Assembly (NCBI GenBank): GCA_937886445.1
Contig: CALGBY010000079.1
Coordinates: forward strand, 1-5,856
DNA: 5,856 bases
Direction: 5' to 3'
Origin: an uncultured Clostridia bacterium
GTDB lineage: Bacteria > Bacillota > Clostridia > Christensenellales > Aristaeellaceae
In this document: positions 1 to 5,670 of the stretch, in pieces
How the letters are laid out: every line of letters starts with the position of its first letter
Numbering within the stretch: the first letter of the stretch is position 1
The notes under the pieces: model-generated
Seen by the model: the letters and a program-made list of their open reading frames with translations, nothing else
Told to the model about the DNA's origin: nothing
Databases searched by the model: none
Program-made: the position numbers and the translations under genes

Positions 1-4
1 GGCT

Positions 5-35
5 GTTTGAAAATGATCCGTATACATTTTCAAAC
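5..35. repeat. Palindromic repeat, copy 1 (11-bp perfect arms)
   Basis: GTTTGAAAATG (5-15) and CATTTTCAAAC (25-35) are perfect reverse complements around a 9-base loop. The copy is preceded by GGCT and followed by TTA, as is copy 2 at 72-103. The stem is AT-rich and has no T-tract on either side, so it is not a classical intrinsic terminator. It could still form a hairpin at the 3' end of minus-strand transcripts that leave the TPM gene. It is better described as one member of a short dispersed palindrome family seen three times in this window. Confidence 0.8.
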
Positions 36-71
36 TTATGGTCCGCCCTCCGGAAGAGGCACCGATGGGCT

Positions 72-103
72 GTTTGAAAAATGGCCGAACACATTTTTCA
101 AAC
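72..103. repeat. Palindromic repeat, copy 2 (12-bp perfect arms), just after the TPM gene stop
   Basis: GTTTGAAAAATG (72-83) pairs perfectly with CATTTTTCAAAC (92-103) around an 8-base loop. Compared with copy 1, there is one extra A in the left arm and one extra T in the right arm, so pairing is kept while the loop sequence has changed. It begins 8 bases past the TPM stop on the minus strand, so it may act as a weak terminator or a 3'-end stabilising hairpin. No U-tract follows, so the terminator role is uncertain. Confidence 0.8.
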
Positions 104-111
104 TTACCCCA

Positions 112-894
112 TCAGAAATGACCGCCGTGACCGCCGCCGCCATGACTGCCGCCGTGAGAGCCTGAAGAGGTCGATGTTTCGATCTTGCGTTTGACAGTCG
201 TGGAATACAGATAGATATCCTGCACCCGTGTCAGGTTGAAGGAGGAACGCACAAGATAATCCGCCGCGTCCCTTTTGGCTCTTGCCGTTTTCATTTTCCC
301 GCGCATTACCAGCACGACGATCAGCGCGATGACGCAGGAAGCGACGACGGCGATGATGCTGTAGGTCCGTTTGGTTTCCGCGGGGTCACGGGGCGCGGCA
401 TTCTTCGTGTTTCCGTATGACGAATTCATCCCGTAGCCGCGTGAGAGGTAGTTTTCCACTTTGTCGATCCACGCCGAAGCCGCTTGGGTATATCGGCCGT
501 TTTTCAAATAGGAAAGAAACACGCTGTCGCTGATCTTCTGCTCCAGTTCAACGCCGCTGCCTGTGCCGCAGATCCAGTACCCGCGGTTTCTGCTGTTCAT
601 CGTGATCAGCATGATGATGCCGTTTTCGCTGTAACCGCCTCTGTCATAAAAGGCGGCGGATTTCCTTTTCATCGTTGCATCCGACATATAATCATTCGTG
701 GTCCAGATCACGGTATCAAAGCCGTACTCGCGGCTGAGGCTCCGCGCTTTTTCCTCAAGTATATACGTATCCGCGCCGAAGATGCCCGCTTCATCATGGA
801 TCAGCACCTTTCCGTTCTCCGCGAAGGATGAAAAAACGGGAAGCAGCAGCAGTACACACATCAGCGCAAGCATCGAAAGCATCGCTTTTTTCAT
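112..894 (-). CDS. TPM-domain (YgcG-like) membrane protein with Gly/His-rich tail
   Basis: This 260-residue protein has an N-terminal signal peptide (KK, then a hydrophobic run at about 4-21, likely cut after SSFA at 25). A TPM-like extracytoplasmic domain covers about 29-155: HDEAG near 34-37, AAFYDRGGYSENGIIMLI at 80-97, and a YWICGTG strand at 106-112. One transmembrane helix follows at about 179-197 with a positive flank (RGKMKTARAKR), then a cytoplasmic-side stretch. The tail SGSHGGSHGGGGHGGHF ends the protein. TPM proteins often end in a Gly/Ser-rich tail; the four His residues here are less usual and could bind metal (inference). TPM domains have been linked to photosystem II repair phosphatases and to envelope roles, but the bacterial function is mostly unknown. 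The ATG at 894 is preceded by AGGAGG (minus strand), which overlaps the stop region of the upstream zinc-ribbon gene. That gene ends only 13 bases away, so the two form an operon and are probably co-translated. Confidence 0.85.
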   Translation of the reverse strand: MKKAMLSMLALMCVLLLLPVFSSFAENGKVLIHDEAGIFGADTYILEEKARSLSREYGFDTVIWTTNDYMSDATMKRKSAAFYDRGGYSENGIIMLITMNSRNRGYWICGTGSGVELEQKISDSVFLSYLKNGRYTQAASAWIDKVENYLSRGYGMNSSYGNTKNAAPRDPAETKRTYSIIAVVASCVIALIVVLVMRGKMKTARAKRDAADYLVRSSFNLTRVQDIYLYSTTVKRKIETSTSSGSHGGSHGGGGHGGHF

Positions 895-907
895 CTGTTT
901 TTCCTCC

Positions 908-1990
908 TTACTTCAGGATCAGGTTGATCAAAAGGAGCAGTATCGCCGAAAGACCGCCTGCAATGCCGAAAAACCAGAGCAGTGCCTTTCCGAATGAAAC
1001 CGGCAGATTTCCGATGAAACGTCCCGTCTGCCCGTTCATCGCGAAGGTATACACCTTATCCTTGAAGCGTGTGTTCAGCAGCCATACCGGCATCATCACC
1101 TCGCGCGCGGCACTCTGGTTGATATCCACGGCGCATTTCTGCAGCGTCAGTGAGGTATACCCCATTACCGTGGAGCGCAAAGCCTGCTCCACGGAGGTAC
1201 GGATGCGCTGATCTGCTCTGGGGCGCGCCTGCTGCGCGGAAATATCCGCCTTCTGAGCGCCGAAGCCCGAAAGATACGGCAGCGCGAAGGTCTTTTTATC
1301 GGCCGGGTCAAACGGTTCAACGGATTCCATGATCACATCGTCCATCCGCCCGCTGGCGTCCACAGGCAGATTTGCAAAATCCAGTGTTCCGCCGCGCCTT
1401 ACCAGATAATGCTTTGTCGTGGTCACCTGATAATTTCCCTGTCTGCGGGAGGATACCTTCGTTCCGCGCCACACGGCATCCGAGGAGGTGGCACAGTCAA
1501 ACAGCCAGAAGGGCACATATACGCCCTTGATCTCCTCCACCTTGTTCATGGCGGCAAAAGAGGAGGGAAGCAGCTTCTTTTTTTTGATATAAGCCTTGTA
1601 GCGCTCCGTTACCTGATCCTTTGCCTGCGAAAAGGGGATCACATAATCCGGCTTGGCCATACCGACAAGCGCGTCGCCCATTACAAGCGGGTTGCCGCAG
1701 TACACACAGCTGCCGGCCGCCTGATCCGCCTCAGCCACGATCTCGCAGCCGCAGGAGGGGCAGCGGTACATACGCACCCTGCCGTTATCCTCCTCAGTCC
1801 AGGTGTTTCCGGTGGTCATCCCGTCCCAGTCGGCTTTTTCAACACGGTTCACCTGTTTTTCGATATCCGCCATCTGCCGGATATCTTCCACTGCATACTC
1901 ATTTCCGCAGGAGCGGCAGAGCATTTTCTGCTTTTCGGCATCAAACAGAAGCGCTGACGCGCACGCGGGGCACTGATACATTTCAGACAT
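908..1990 (-). CDS. Double zinc-ribbon, membrane-anchored protein (often annotated TFIIB-type zinc ribbon protein)
   Basis: This 360-residue protein opens with two zinc ribbons: Cys7/Cys10 with Cys25/Cys28, and Cys77/Cys80 with Cys95/Cys98, each of CPxC and CxxCG(N) type. An acidic linker lies between them. A long conserved domain (about 110-330) contains VYVPFWLFDC and, near the end, PVWLLNTRF...AMNGQTGRF, a pattern I recognise from Firmicutes proteins named TFIIB-type zinc ribbon or primosomal N' (PriA)-like. The name reflects only the ribbon; no helicase or transcription-factor domain is visible. One hydrophobic helix closes the protein (about 335-358), so the N-terminal part is probably cytoplasmic and the protein tail-anchored. 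The start at 1990 has GGAAGG (minus strand) at suitable distance; a second Met at codon 4 is a less supported alternative. It is first in the operon with the TPM gene, and from memory these two families are frequent neighbours, suggesting a shared envelope role. Exact function is unknown. Confidence 0.85.
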   Translation of the reverse strand: MSEMYQCPACASALLFDAEKQKMLCRSCGNEYAVEDIRQMADIEKQVNRVEKADWDGMTTGNTWTEEDNGRVRMYRCPSCGCEIVAEADQAAGSCVYCGNPLVMGDALVGMAKPDYVIPFSQAKDQVTERYKAYIKKKKLLPSSFAAMNKVEEIKGVYVPFWLFDCATSSDAVWRGTKVSSRRQGNYQVTTTKHYLVRRGGTLDFANLPVDASGRMDDVIMESVEPFDPADKKTFALPYLSGFGAQKADISAQQARPRADQRIRTSVEQALRSTVMGYTSLTLQKCAVDINQSAAREVMMPVWLLNTRFKDKVYTFAMNGQTGRFIGNLPVSFGKALLWFFGIAGGLSAILLLLINLILK

Positions 1991-2008
1991 GGCAATTCCT
2001 TCCTTTAT

Positions 2009-2023
2009 CCCGCGCCCGGCGGG
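2009..2023. other. GC-rich hairpin in the probable leader of the zinc-ribbon/TPM operon
   Basis: CCCGC (2009-2013) and GCGGG (2019-2023) pair around a 5-base loop. On the minus strand it sits directly upstream of the ribosome binding site of the zinc-ribbon gene, where it could influence translation. It is short enough to occur by chance. Confidence 0.35.
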
Positions 2024-2040
2024 AACGATTCATACAGTCA

Positions 2041-2058
2041 CAGCCCGATGACAGGCTG
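2041..2058. other. Short inverted repeat in the same leader
   Basis: CAGCC (2041-2045) and GGCTG (2054-2058) are perfect 5-bp arms with an 8-base loop. If the minus-strand promoter proposed at 2072-2099 is right, this would be the first stem-loop of the mRNA leader. Evidence is limited to the pairing. Confidence 0.25.
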
Positions 2059-2071
2059 AATACATAACGAT

Positions 2072-2099
2072 AATGTACCATCTTATATATTTCTGCAAA
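2072..2099 (-). promoter_or_regulatory. Candidate sigma-A-type promoter for the zinc-ribbon/TPM operon
   Basis: Read on the minus strand, TTTGCA (2099-2094) and TACATT (2077-2072) are 16 bases apart, each matching four of six consensus positions. This would start transcription near 2065 and leave a leader of about 75 bases containing both short hairpins. It is the best of several weak AT-rich options here (TATATA and CATTAT are nearby), so the exact boxes are uncertain. Confidence 0.3.
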
Positions 2100-2216
2100 A
2101 GATCCGTTTTTCCTGCATCCGCTCCGAATACCGCCATCGAAAGCGTATACCGCCCGGTAGCACTGCTGTATGCGGGTATTTTTGCGTCAAAAAAACAGTT
2201 CATGAAACAAAATAGC

Positions 2217-2245
2217 TGGAAAATACACAGACATGCTGTTATAAT
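2217..2245 (+). promoter_or_regulatory. Extended -10 promoter of the four-gene operon
   Basis: A perfect TATAAT (2240-2245) is preceded by TG one base upstream (TGTTATAAT from 2237), the extended -10 form recognised by housekeeping sigma factor. A -35-like TGGAAA (2217-2222, four of six consensus positions) lies 17 bases upstream. Transcription would start near 2252, about 19 bases before the flavoprotein ATG, leaving room for the GGAGG site and little else, so no riboswitch or leader control is expected. Confidence 0.75.
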
Positions 2246-2261
2246 AGTTTCGGTAATTAAC

Positions 2262-2266
2262 GGAGG
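2262..2266 (+). promoter_or_regulatory. Ribosome binding site that fixes the flavoprotein start
   Basis: GGAGG lies 4 bases before the ATG at 2271 (6 bases if aligned on the central G). The reading frame is open upstream to 2073, but only the 2271 start follows this site, follows the promoter, and places the FAD-binding Rossmann strand immediately at the N-terminus, as the family requires. Confidence 0.8.
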
Positions 2267-2270
2267 GATT

Positions 2271-3101
2271 ATGGACAGCGATATTCTGATCATCGGCGCC
2301 GGGCCGGCCGGATGCAGCGCGGCACTTACGGCGATCAACAGGGGAAGAAGCGTGCTAATGCTGGACAGCGGCAGCAGTGCCCTGCTGAAAGCCTCAAAAA
2401 TCGATAACTATCCCGGCGTGCCGGATACGGACGGAAAAACCCTGCTGGAAACCATGCAAAAGCAGGTGCTTGACCGCGGCGGTCTCCTTCTGAACGCCGC
2501 TGCCAGGCAGGTGACGCGCGGCAAAAAGGGCTTCCGGGTACTGGCCGGAGAGGAGATCCATACCGCCCGCGGCCTCATCCTGTGCTGCGGGACCGTACGC
2601 TCCTCAGGCATCCCCGGTGAAAAGGAGCTGACCGGAAACGGCGTCAGCTACTGCGCCACCTGTGACGGGATGCTGTACAGAGGAAAACAGGTGGCCGTGA
2701 TCACGGACGGCGGCTGCGATGAGGAGATCGCGTTTCTCGCCTCAATCGCGGGCGTTACCTGCTTTGGCCCGGCGCCGTCTCTTCCCGTGGGGATCGCGGT
2801 GACCGTAAAGGATGAAAAGCCGAAAGCCCTTCTGGAGGGGCCTGTGCTGAAGACCGAAAAAGGAGAATACCCCTTTGCCTGCGTGTTCATCCTCAGGCCT
2901 TCCACTCCGCCGGACCGGCTGATCCCTTCTCTGGAGACTGAAAACGGCCGTCCGGTATGCGATGAGAACGGCCGCTGCTCCGTACCGTTCGTATACGCCG
3001 CGGGAGATCTGCGCGGGCAGCCGTATCAGATCGCCGCCGCGTGCGGTCAGGGCTGTGCAGCGGCGCTCGCTCTGGACTCGGACATGAGAAAAAACGGATG
3101 A
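2271..3101 (+). CDS. Short thioredoxin-reductase-like FAD oxidoreductase lacking the usual NADPH motifs
   Basis: This 276-residue flavoprotein has the FAD-binding DILIIGAGPAGCSAAL (4-19; GxGxxG at 9-14), KIDNYPG (43-49), the redox-active CATCDG (128-133, Cys128/Cys131) and the C-terminal FAD motif YAAGDLRGQPYQIAAA (242-257). All are hallmarks of low-molecular-weight thioredoxin reductases. The middle domain is odd. The usual GGGxSAxEEA after VAVI is replaced by TDGGCDEEIA (145-154), no HRR-type NADP-phosphate motif follows, and the segment from the active site to the last domain is only about 80-100 residues. The whole protein is some 30-40 residues shorter than typical TrxB. Clostridial ferredoxin-dependent flavin thioredoxin reductases (FFTR) also lack NADPH motifs, so this could be one. 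Alternatives are a different electron donor or a degenerate paralogue. There is no adjacent thioredoxin gene. It is the first gene of the operon, with the next start 29 bases downstream. Family is confident; partner and donor are inferred. Confidence 0.85.
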   Translation: MDSDILIIGAGPAGCSAALTAINRGRSVLMLDSGSSALLKASKIDNYPGVPDTDGKTLLETMQKQVLDRGGLLLNAAARQVTRGKKGFRVLAGEEIHTARGLILCCGTVRSSGIPGEKELTGNGVSYCATCDGMLYRGKQVAVITDGGCDEEIAFLASIAGVTCFGPAPSLPVGIAVTVKDEKPKALLEGPVLKTEKGEYPFACVFILRPSTPPDRLIPSLETENGRPVCDENGRCSVPFVYAAGDLRGQPYQIAAACGQGCAAALALDSDMRKNG

Positions 3102-3118
3102 CCGAAACACCTGAAAAT

Positions 3119-3123
3119 GGAGG
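3119..3123 (+). promoter_or_regulatory. Ribosome binding site that fixes the DUF3298 protein start
   Basis: GGAGG is 7 bases before the ATG at 3131. The same frame is open from 3041 inside the flavoprotein gene, but only the 3131 start gives a proper signal peptide at the N-terminus. Confidence 0.8.
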
Positions 3124-3130
3124 AACGGTA

Positions 3131-3850
3131 ATGAAAAGGAACACCTGCTTACTGCTCGCTTTGCTGCTTTGCCTGTGTCTCTCGTCCGCCGCGGCGGAAG
3201 GAAGAGTGCTTCGCAATGAGCATACCGACCTGCTTCTGCCGGAGGACGCCCCCACCTACCGGCTCATCTATGACTATCCCTTTGTAGAGGGAGACGACGC
3301 GGCTGCGGTGCTGATCAACGATTCCTTTGAATCCGCCCGTACGGAAATGACGGGGCTTATCCTGCCCATGCTTGCCAATCTGAACGCCTCCGAAAACGGT
3401 TTTTTACGCGTAATGCGGCAGGAATACACCGTTTGCTGCAATACGGACCGTTTCCTTTCCGTTCTTTTTTTGAACACCACGGAAAGCGAGAACGGCTCCG
3501 TGTATTCTATGGAAGCGCACACCTGGGATCTTTCGGGTGAATACATCGGCCAGACGCTCACGCTGAGAGGCGTTGTGGCAGTGGGCGACAGCACGGATGA
3601 GATCGTGGACTGCCTGTATCCCCTGCTGTATGATGAGTTTGTCCGTCTTCAGGAAGAAGGCACTGTGAGAAGCGATCTTACCGAAGATGATTTTTACACC
3701 TATGTTTTTCCCGAAAGCGATTTTTTCACCGATCCCGACGGCTCCGTCACCTTCTTCTTTCAGCCGGAGCTGCTCGCTGCACCGTCCTTTGATGTACCGC
3801 GGTTCACCTTTACGCCGGAGGAACTGGATGAACTGCTGAAAGCATTCTGA
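3131..3850 (+). CDS. Secreted DUF3298-like protein (resembles RsiV C-terminal domain)
   Basis: This 239-residue protein starts with a clear signal peptide: MKRN, then a Leu/Cys-rich hydrophobic core, with likely cleavage after SSAAA (about 22). The cysteines at 14 and 16 are preceded by Leu, so they do not form a lipobox. The mature part has the layout of DUF4163/DUF3298 domains: an early YDYPFVEG segment, a central strand-rich part with a TWDLSGEYIGQTLTL turn (compare the FDLKTGK-LTL pattern), a helical stretch about DEIVDCLYPLLYDEF, and the closing FFTDPDGSVTFFFQPELLA...VPRFTFTPEEL. In Bacillus, RsiV carries this domain outside the membrane and binds lysozyme; here the anti-sigma part and membrane anchor are absent, and no sigma factor is nearby. 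A role in sensing or binding at the cell surface is therefore only an inference. The assignment rests on pattern memory, without a profile search. Confidence 0.7.
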   Translation: MKRNTCLLLALLLCLCLSSAAAEGRVLRNEHTDLLLPEDAPTYRLIYDYPFVEGDDAAAVLINDSFESARTEMTGLILPMLANLNASENGFLRVMRQEYTVCCNTDRFLSVLFLNTTESENGSVYSMEAHTWDLSGEYIGQTLTLRGVVAVGDSTDEIVDCLYPLLYDEFVRLQEEGTVRSDLTEDDFYTYVFPESDFFTDPDGSVTFFFQPELLAAPSFDVPRFTFTPEELDELLKAF

Positions 3851-3868
3851 CACAGAACAATATTGAAC

Positions 3869-3873
3869 GGAGG
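3869..3873 (+). promoter_or_regulatory. Ribosome binding site that fixes the glycosidase start
   Basis: GGAGG lies 7 bases before the ATG at 3881. An in-frame TTG at 3863 would put this site inside the coding region, so 3881 is the better start and matches the short N-terminus before the MGWNSWN motif typical of the family. Confidence 0.85.
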
Positions 3874-3880
3874 TATTTTT

Positions 3881-5059
3881 ATGCGCATTGAGACCGCCCC
3901 CATGGGCTGGAACAGCTGGAACACTTTCGGCCCCAACATTTCCGATTCCCTGATCCGGGAGACCGCCCTCGCGATGAAGGAACAGGGCTATCTGGAAGCC
4001 GGTTACGAATATATCGTGATCGATGACTGCTGGAGCCTTCGCGAACGCGATGAGAACGGCCGTCTGGTGCCCGATCCCGAAAAGTTCCCGAACGGCATGA
4101 AAGCGCTGAGCGATTATGTGCATTCTCTGGGCTTCAAATTCGGCATGTACTCCTGCGCCGGTGTACGCACCTGCGCGGGCTATCCTTCCTCCTTTGACCA
4201 TGAGTTTATCGACGCGAAGACCTTTGCCGAATGGGGCGTGGATTATCTCAAGTACGATTTCTGCAGCTTTCCCGCCAGTGCAGACTGCAAGACGCGCTAT
4301 GCCATGATGAGCCTGGCTCTGAAGGCCTCCGGCCGCGATATCGTATTCAGCGCCTGCAACTGGGGCATGCACGAGCCGTGGAAGTGGATGAAAAGCATCG
4401 GCGTGCATCTGTACCGCTCTACCGGCGATATTTTTGATAACTTCCGTTCCACAACGGATATCGTAAAAAGTCAGCTTGAAAACTTCTGCATGAGCGGTAC
4501 GGACTGCTTCAACGATATCGATATGCTCACCGTCGGCATGTACGGAAAAGGAAATGTGGCCGTCGGAAATACCAACGGCGACGAGGAATACCGTACCGAA
4601 TTTGCCCTCTGGTGCATGCTCTCCGCGCCGCTGATGCTGGGCGGAGATGTACGCAATCTGAACCCCTTCTGCAAAGAGCTGGTACTCAATCCGGGTCTGC
4701 TGCGCATCAATCAGGACGCCGAATGCCGTCCGCCCTATCCGGTCTACCGCGGCAGGGTGATCAATACGGATTATGATGAAGCCACCGGCACGGGCTGGCA
4801 TGAATATCCCGATGACGGGCTGACGCTGTTCAAGCACCTTTCCGGAAACGAGTTTGCCGTGGGCTATTTCAACTTTGCCCCCAAGCGTGCCGAGGTGCCC
4901 TTCACCTTCGCGGATGCCGGTCTGCCCTATACCAGCGGCGTTGCGCTTGAAATGACCGATGTCTTCACCGGCGAAACCACCGGACCCGTACGCGATTATA
5001 TGAATCTGGTCGTTCCTGCGCACGGCTGCCGCGTTTTCCTGGCCCGTATGAAGGTATGA
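3881..5059 (+). CDS. GH27 alpha-galactosidase-type glycoside hydrolase
   Basis: This 392-residue enzyme fits glycoside hydrolase family 27, which removes alpha-linked galactose (some members alpha-GalNAc or beta-L-arabinopyranose) with retention. The (beta/alpha)8 barrel opens with PMGWNSWNTFG (7-17). IDDCW (47-51) holds the paired Asp48/Asp49 that bind the sugar. YLKYDFC (122-128) carries the nucleophile Asp126, and RSTGDI (179-184) carries the acid/base Asp183 with Arg179 four residues before it. Cys98 and Cys128 match the position of a barrel disulfide in eukaryotic relatives. FALWCMLSAPLMLGGDVR (about 245-262) closes the barrel, and a beta-sandwich domain fills the C-terminus. The 2-position recognition residue, Glu in human alpha-galactosidase (CEWP), is Asn160 here (CNWG), so exact substrate is open. 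There is no signal peptide, so it acts in the cytoplasm on imported oligosaccharides; no transporter is in the window. Length is normal for bacterial GH27. It starts 30 bases after the DUF3298 gene. Confidence 0.93.
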   Translation: MRIETAPMGWNSWNTFGPNISDSLIRETALAMKEQGYLEAGYEYIVIDDCWSLRERDENGRLVPDPEKFPNGMKALSDYVHSLGFKFGMYSCAGVRTCAGYPSSFDHEFIDAKTFAEWGVDYLKYDFCSFPASADCKTRYAMMSLALKASGRDIVFSACNWGMHEPWKWMKSIGVHLYRSTGDIFDNFRSTTDIVKSQLENFCMSGTDCFNDIDMLTVGMYGKGNVAVGNTNGDEEYRTEFALWCMLSAPLMLGGDVRNLNPFCKELVLNPGLLRINQDAECRPPYPVYRGRVINTDYDEATGTGWHEYPDDGLTLFKHLSGNEFAVGYFNFAPKRAEVPFTFADAGLPYTSGVALEMTDVFTGETTGPVRDYMNLVVPAHGCRVFLARMKV

Positions 5060-5301
5060 CGGCTGAAACAGGAGCTCAAGCGGAGGCACTGTGCACGGAG
5101 TGCGGCAAAAGGGTCACCTTTGAAGAACGCGCGCTGACAAAAAAGCTCATCAACCGGGGAACGACGCAGTACCGGTGCTGCGCGTGCCTTGCCGAGCACT
5201 TCAGCGTTACCGAAGCGGAGCTGCATGAACGCGCCGAATACTTCAGAAAAACCGGATGCACGCTGTTTGACCCCGCCGCGGATCCGTCACCGGTCCCCTG
5301 A
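5056..5301 (+). CDS. Small zinc-ribbon protein, translationally coupled to the glycosidase
   Basis: This 81-residue protein has Cys13-x-x-Cys16-Gly and Cys41-Cys42-x-Cys44, giving a CxxC...CxxC zinc site, with KKLINRGTTQYRC between the pairs and a helical part (SVTEAELHERAEYFRKTGCTLF) after it. I recognise the combination KLINRG, a CxxCLAE segment and a closing GCTLF from small uncharacterised Firmicutes proteins, but know no function. The 4-base ATGA overlap with the glycosidase stop (5056-5059) and the lack of a well-spaced ribosome binding site of its own suggest translation by re-initiation. The last ten residues after CTLF (DPAADPSPVP) look like an unconserved tail. Possible jobs are protein or nucleic-acid binding through the ribbon; nothing here decides between them. 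Confidence 0.75.
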   Translation: MTAETGAQAEALCTECGKRVTFEERALTKKLINRGTTQYRCCACLAEHFSVTEAELHERAEYFRKTGCTLFDPAADPSPVP

Positions 5302-5379
5302 AACAGCAATAAGCGCTTCCGGCAGATCAAAACCCGCCCGAAAACCGTCAGGAAGGATATAGCCCGTTTTCAAAAACCA

Positions 5380-5397
5380 TTCACAGTGGGCTGTGAA
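5380..5397. other. Short perfect hairpin downstream of the operon
   Basis: TTCACAG (5380-5386) and CTGTGAA (5391-5397) pair perfectly around TGGG. A run of A follows on the plus strand (AAAAT), so it is not a plus-strand terminator; on the minus strand a T-rich stretch follows after three bases (TGGTTTTTG), which could weakly terminate transcripts arriving from the right. Confidence 0.4.
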
Positions 5398-5410
5398 AAT
5401 ACGTCCCGAT

Positions 5411-5460
5411 AAAGCAAAGAGGATTTGAAACCCGGAAGGGCGGCAAATCCTCTTTGCTTT
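5411..5460 (+). terminator. Probable bidirectional terminator of the four-gene operon
   Basis: The arms AAAGCAAAGAGGATTTG (5411-5427) and CAAATCCTCTTTGCTTT (5444-5460) are 17-bp perfect complements. Inside the 16-base loop, CCC-GGAA-GGG (5431-5440) can form a second small stem capped by a GNRA-type tetraloop. The right arm ends in CTTTGCTTT and the left begins AAAGCAAAG, the A-tract/T-tract layout of Firmicutes intrinsic terminators that work in both directions. It lies about 110 bases after the zinc-ribbon gene stop, consistent with ending that operon. The continuous T-run is interrupted, so efficiency is uncertain. Confidence 0.65.
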
Positions 5461-5670
5461 GGGATAAATTTTCTTGTAATGAAAAACACGCCACGAAAGT
5501 ACTGCACCGGGAAAGACATATTTATCCGTATTTTTTCACAAACGCTCAATAGCACGCACCTGTCAACAGGCTTCAAAGCATGGGATGATATGTTTGGGCA
5601 AATCCGGTGAATCACTGTAACGCAGATGAGCCTGCCGGATCGATCCGCGTTTCCCTGACAGAACCCAAAA

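Noticed and set aside
1..111. CRISPR array suggested by repeated GTTTGAAAA words at the left edge
   Set aside because: Only two copies occur here, each is a palindrome with a short variable loop, and there are no regular unique spacers or cas genes.
2147..2184. A terminator-like hairpin (ATACCGC with GCGGGTAT, then TTTTT) upstream of the operon promoter
   Set aside because: The stem needs a bulge and a loop of about 18 bases, no plus-strand gene precedes it, and it lies upstream of the promoter, so it cannot attenuate the operon.
2073..2270. An N-terminal extension of the flavoprotein by 66 codons
   Set aside because: The extension would start upstream of the promoter and has no ribosome binding site; the Rossmann FAD motif begins right after the 2271 start, as in the family.
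3131..3196. Lipoprotein signal in the DUF3298 protein, because of cysteines in the signal peptide
   Set aside because: The residue before each Cys is Leu, whereas a lipobox needs Gly, Ala or Ser there; a standard cleavage site after Ala-Ala-Ala fits better.
3404..5089. A 561-codon open frame on the minus strand opposite the DUF3298 and GH27 genes
   Set aside because: It lies wholly antisense to two well-supported genes with their own ribosome binding sites, has no recognisable domain, and its length is explained by the codon bias of the opposite strand.
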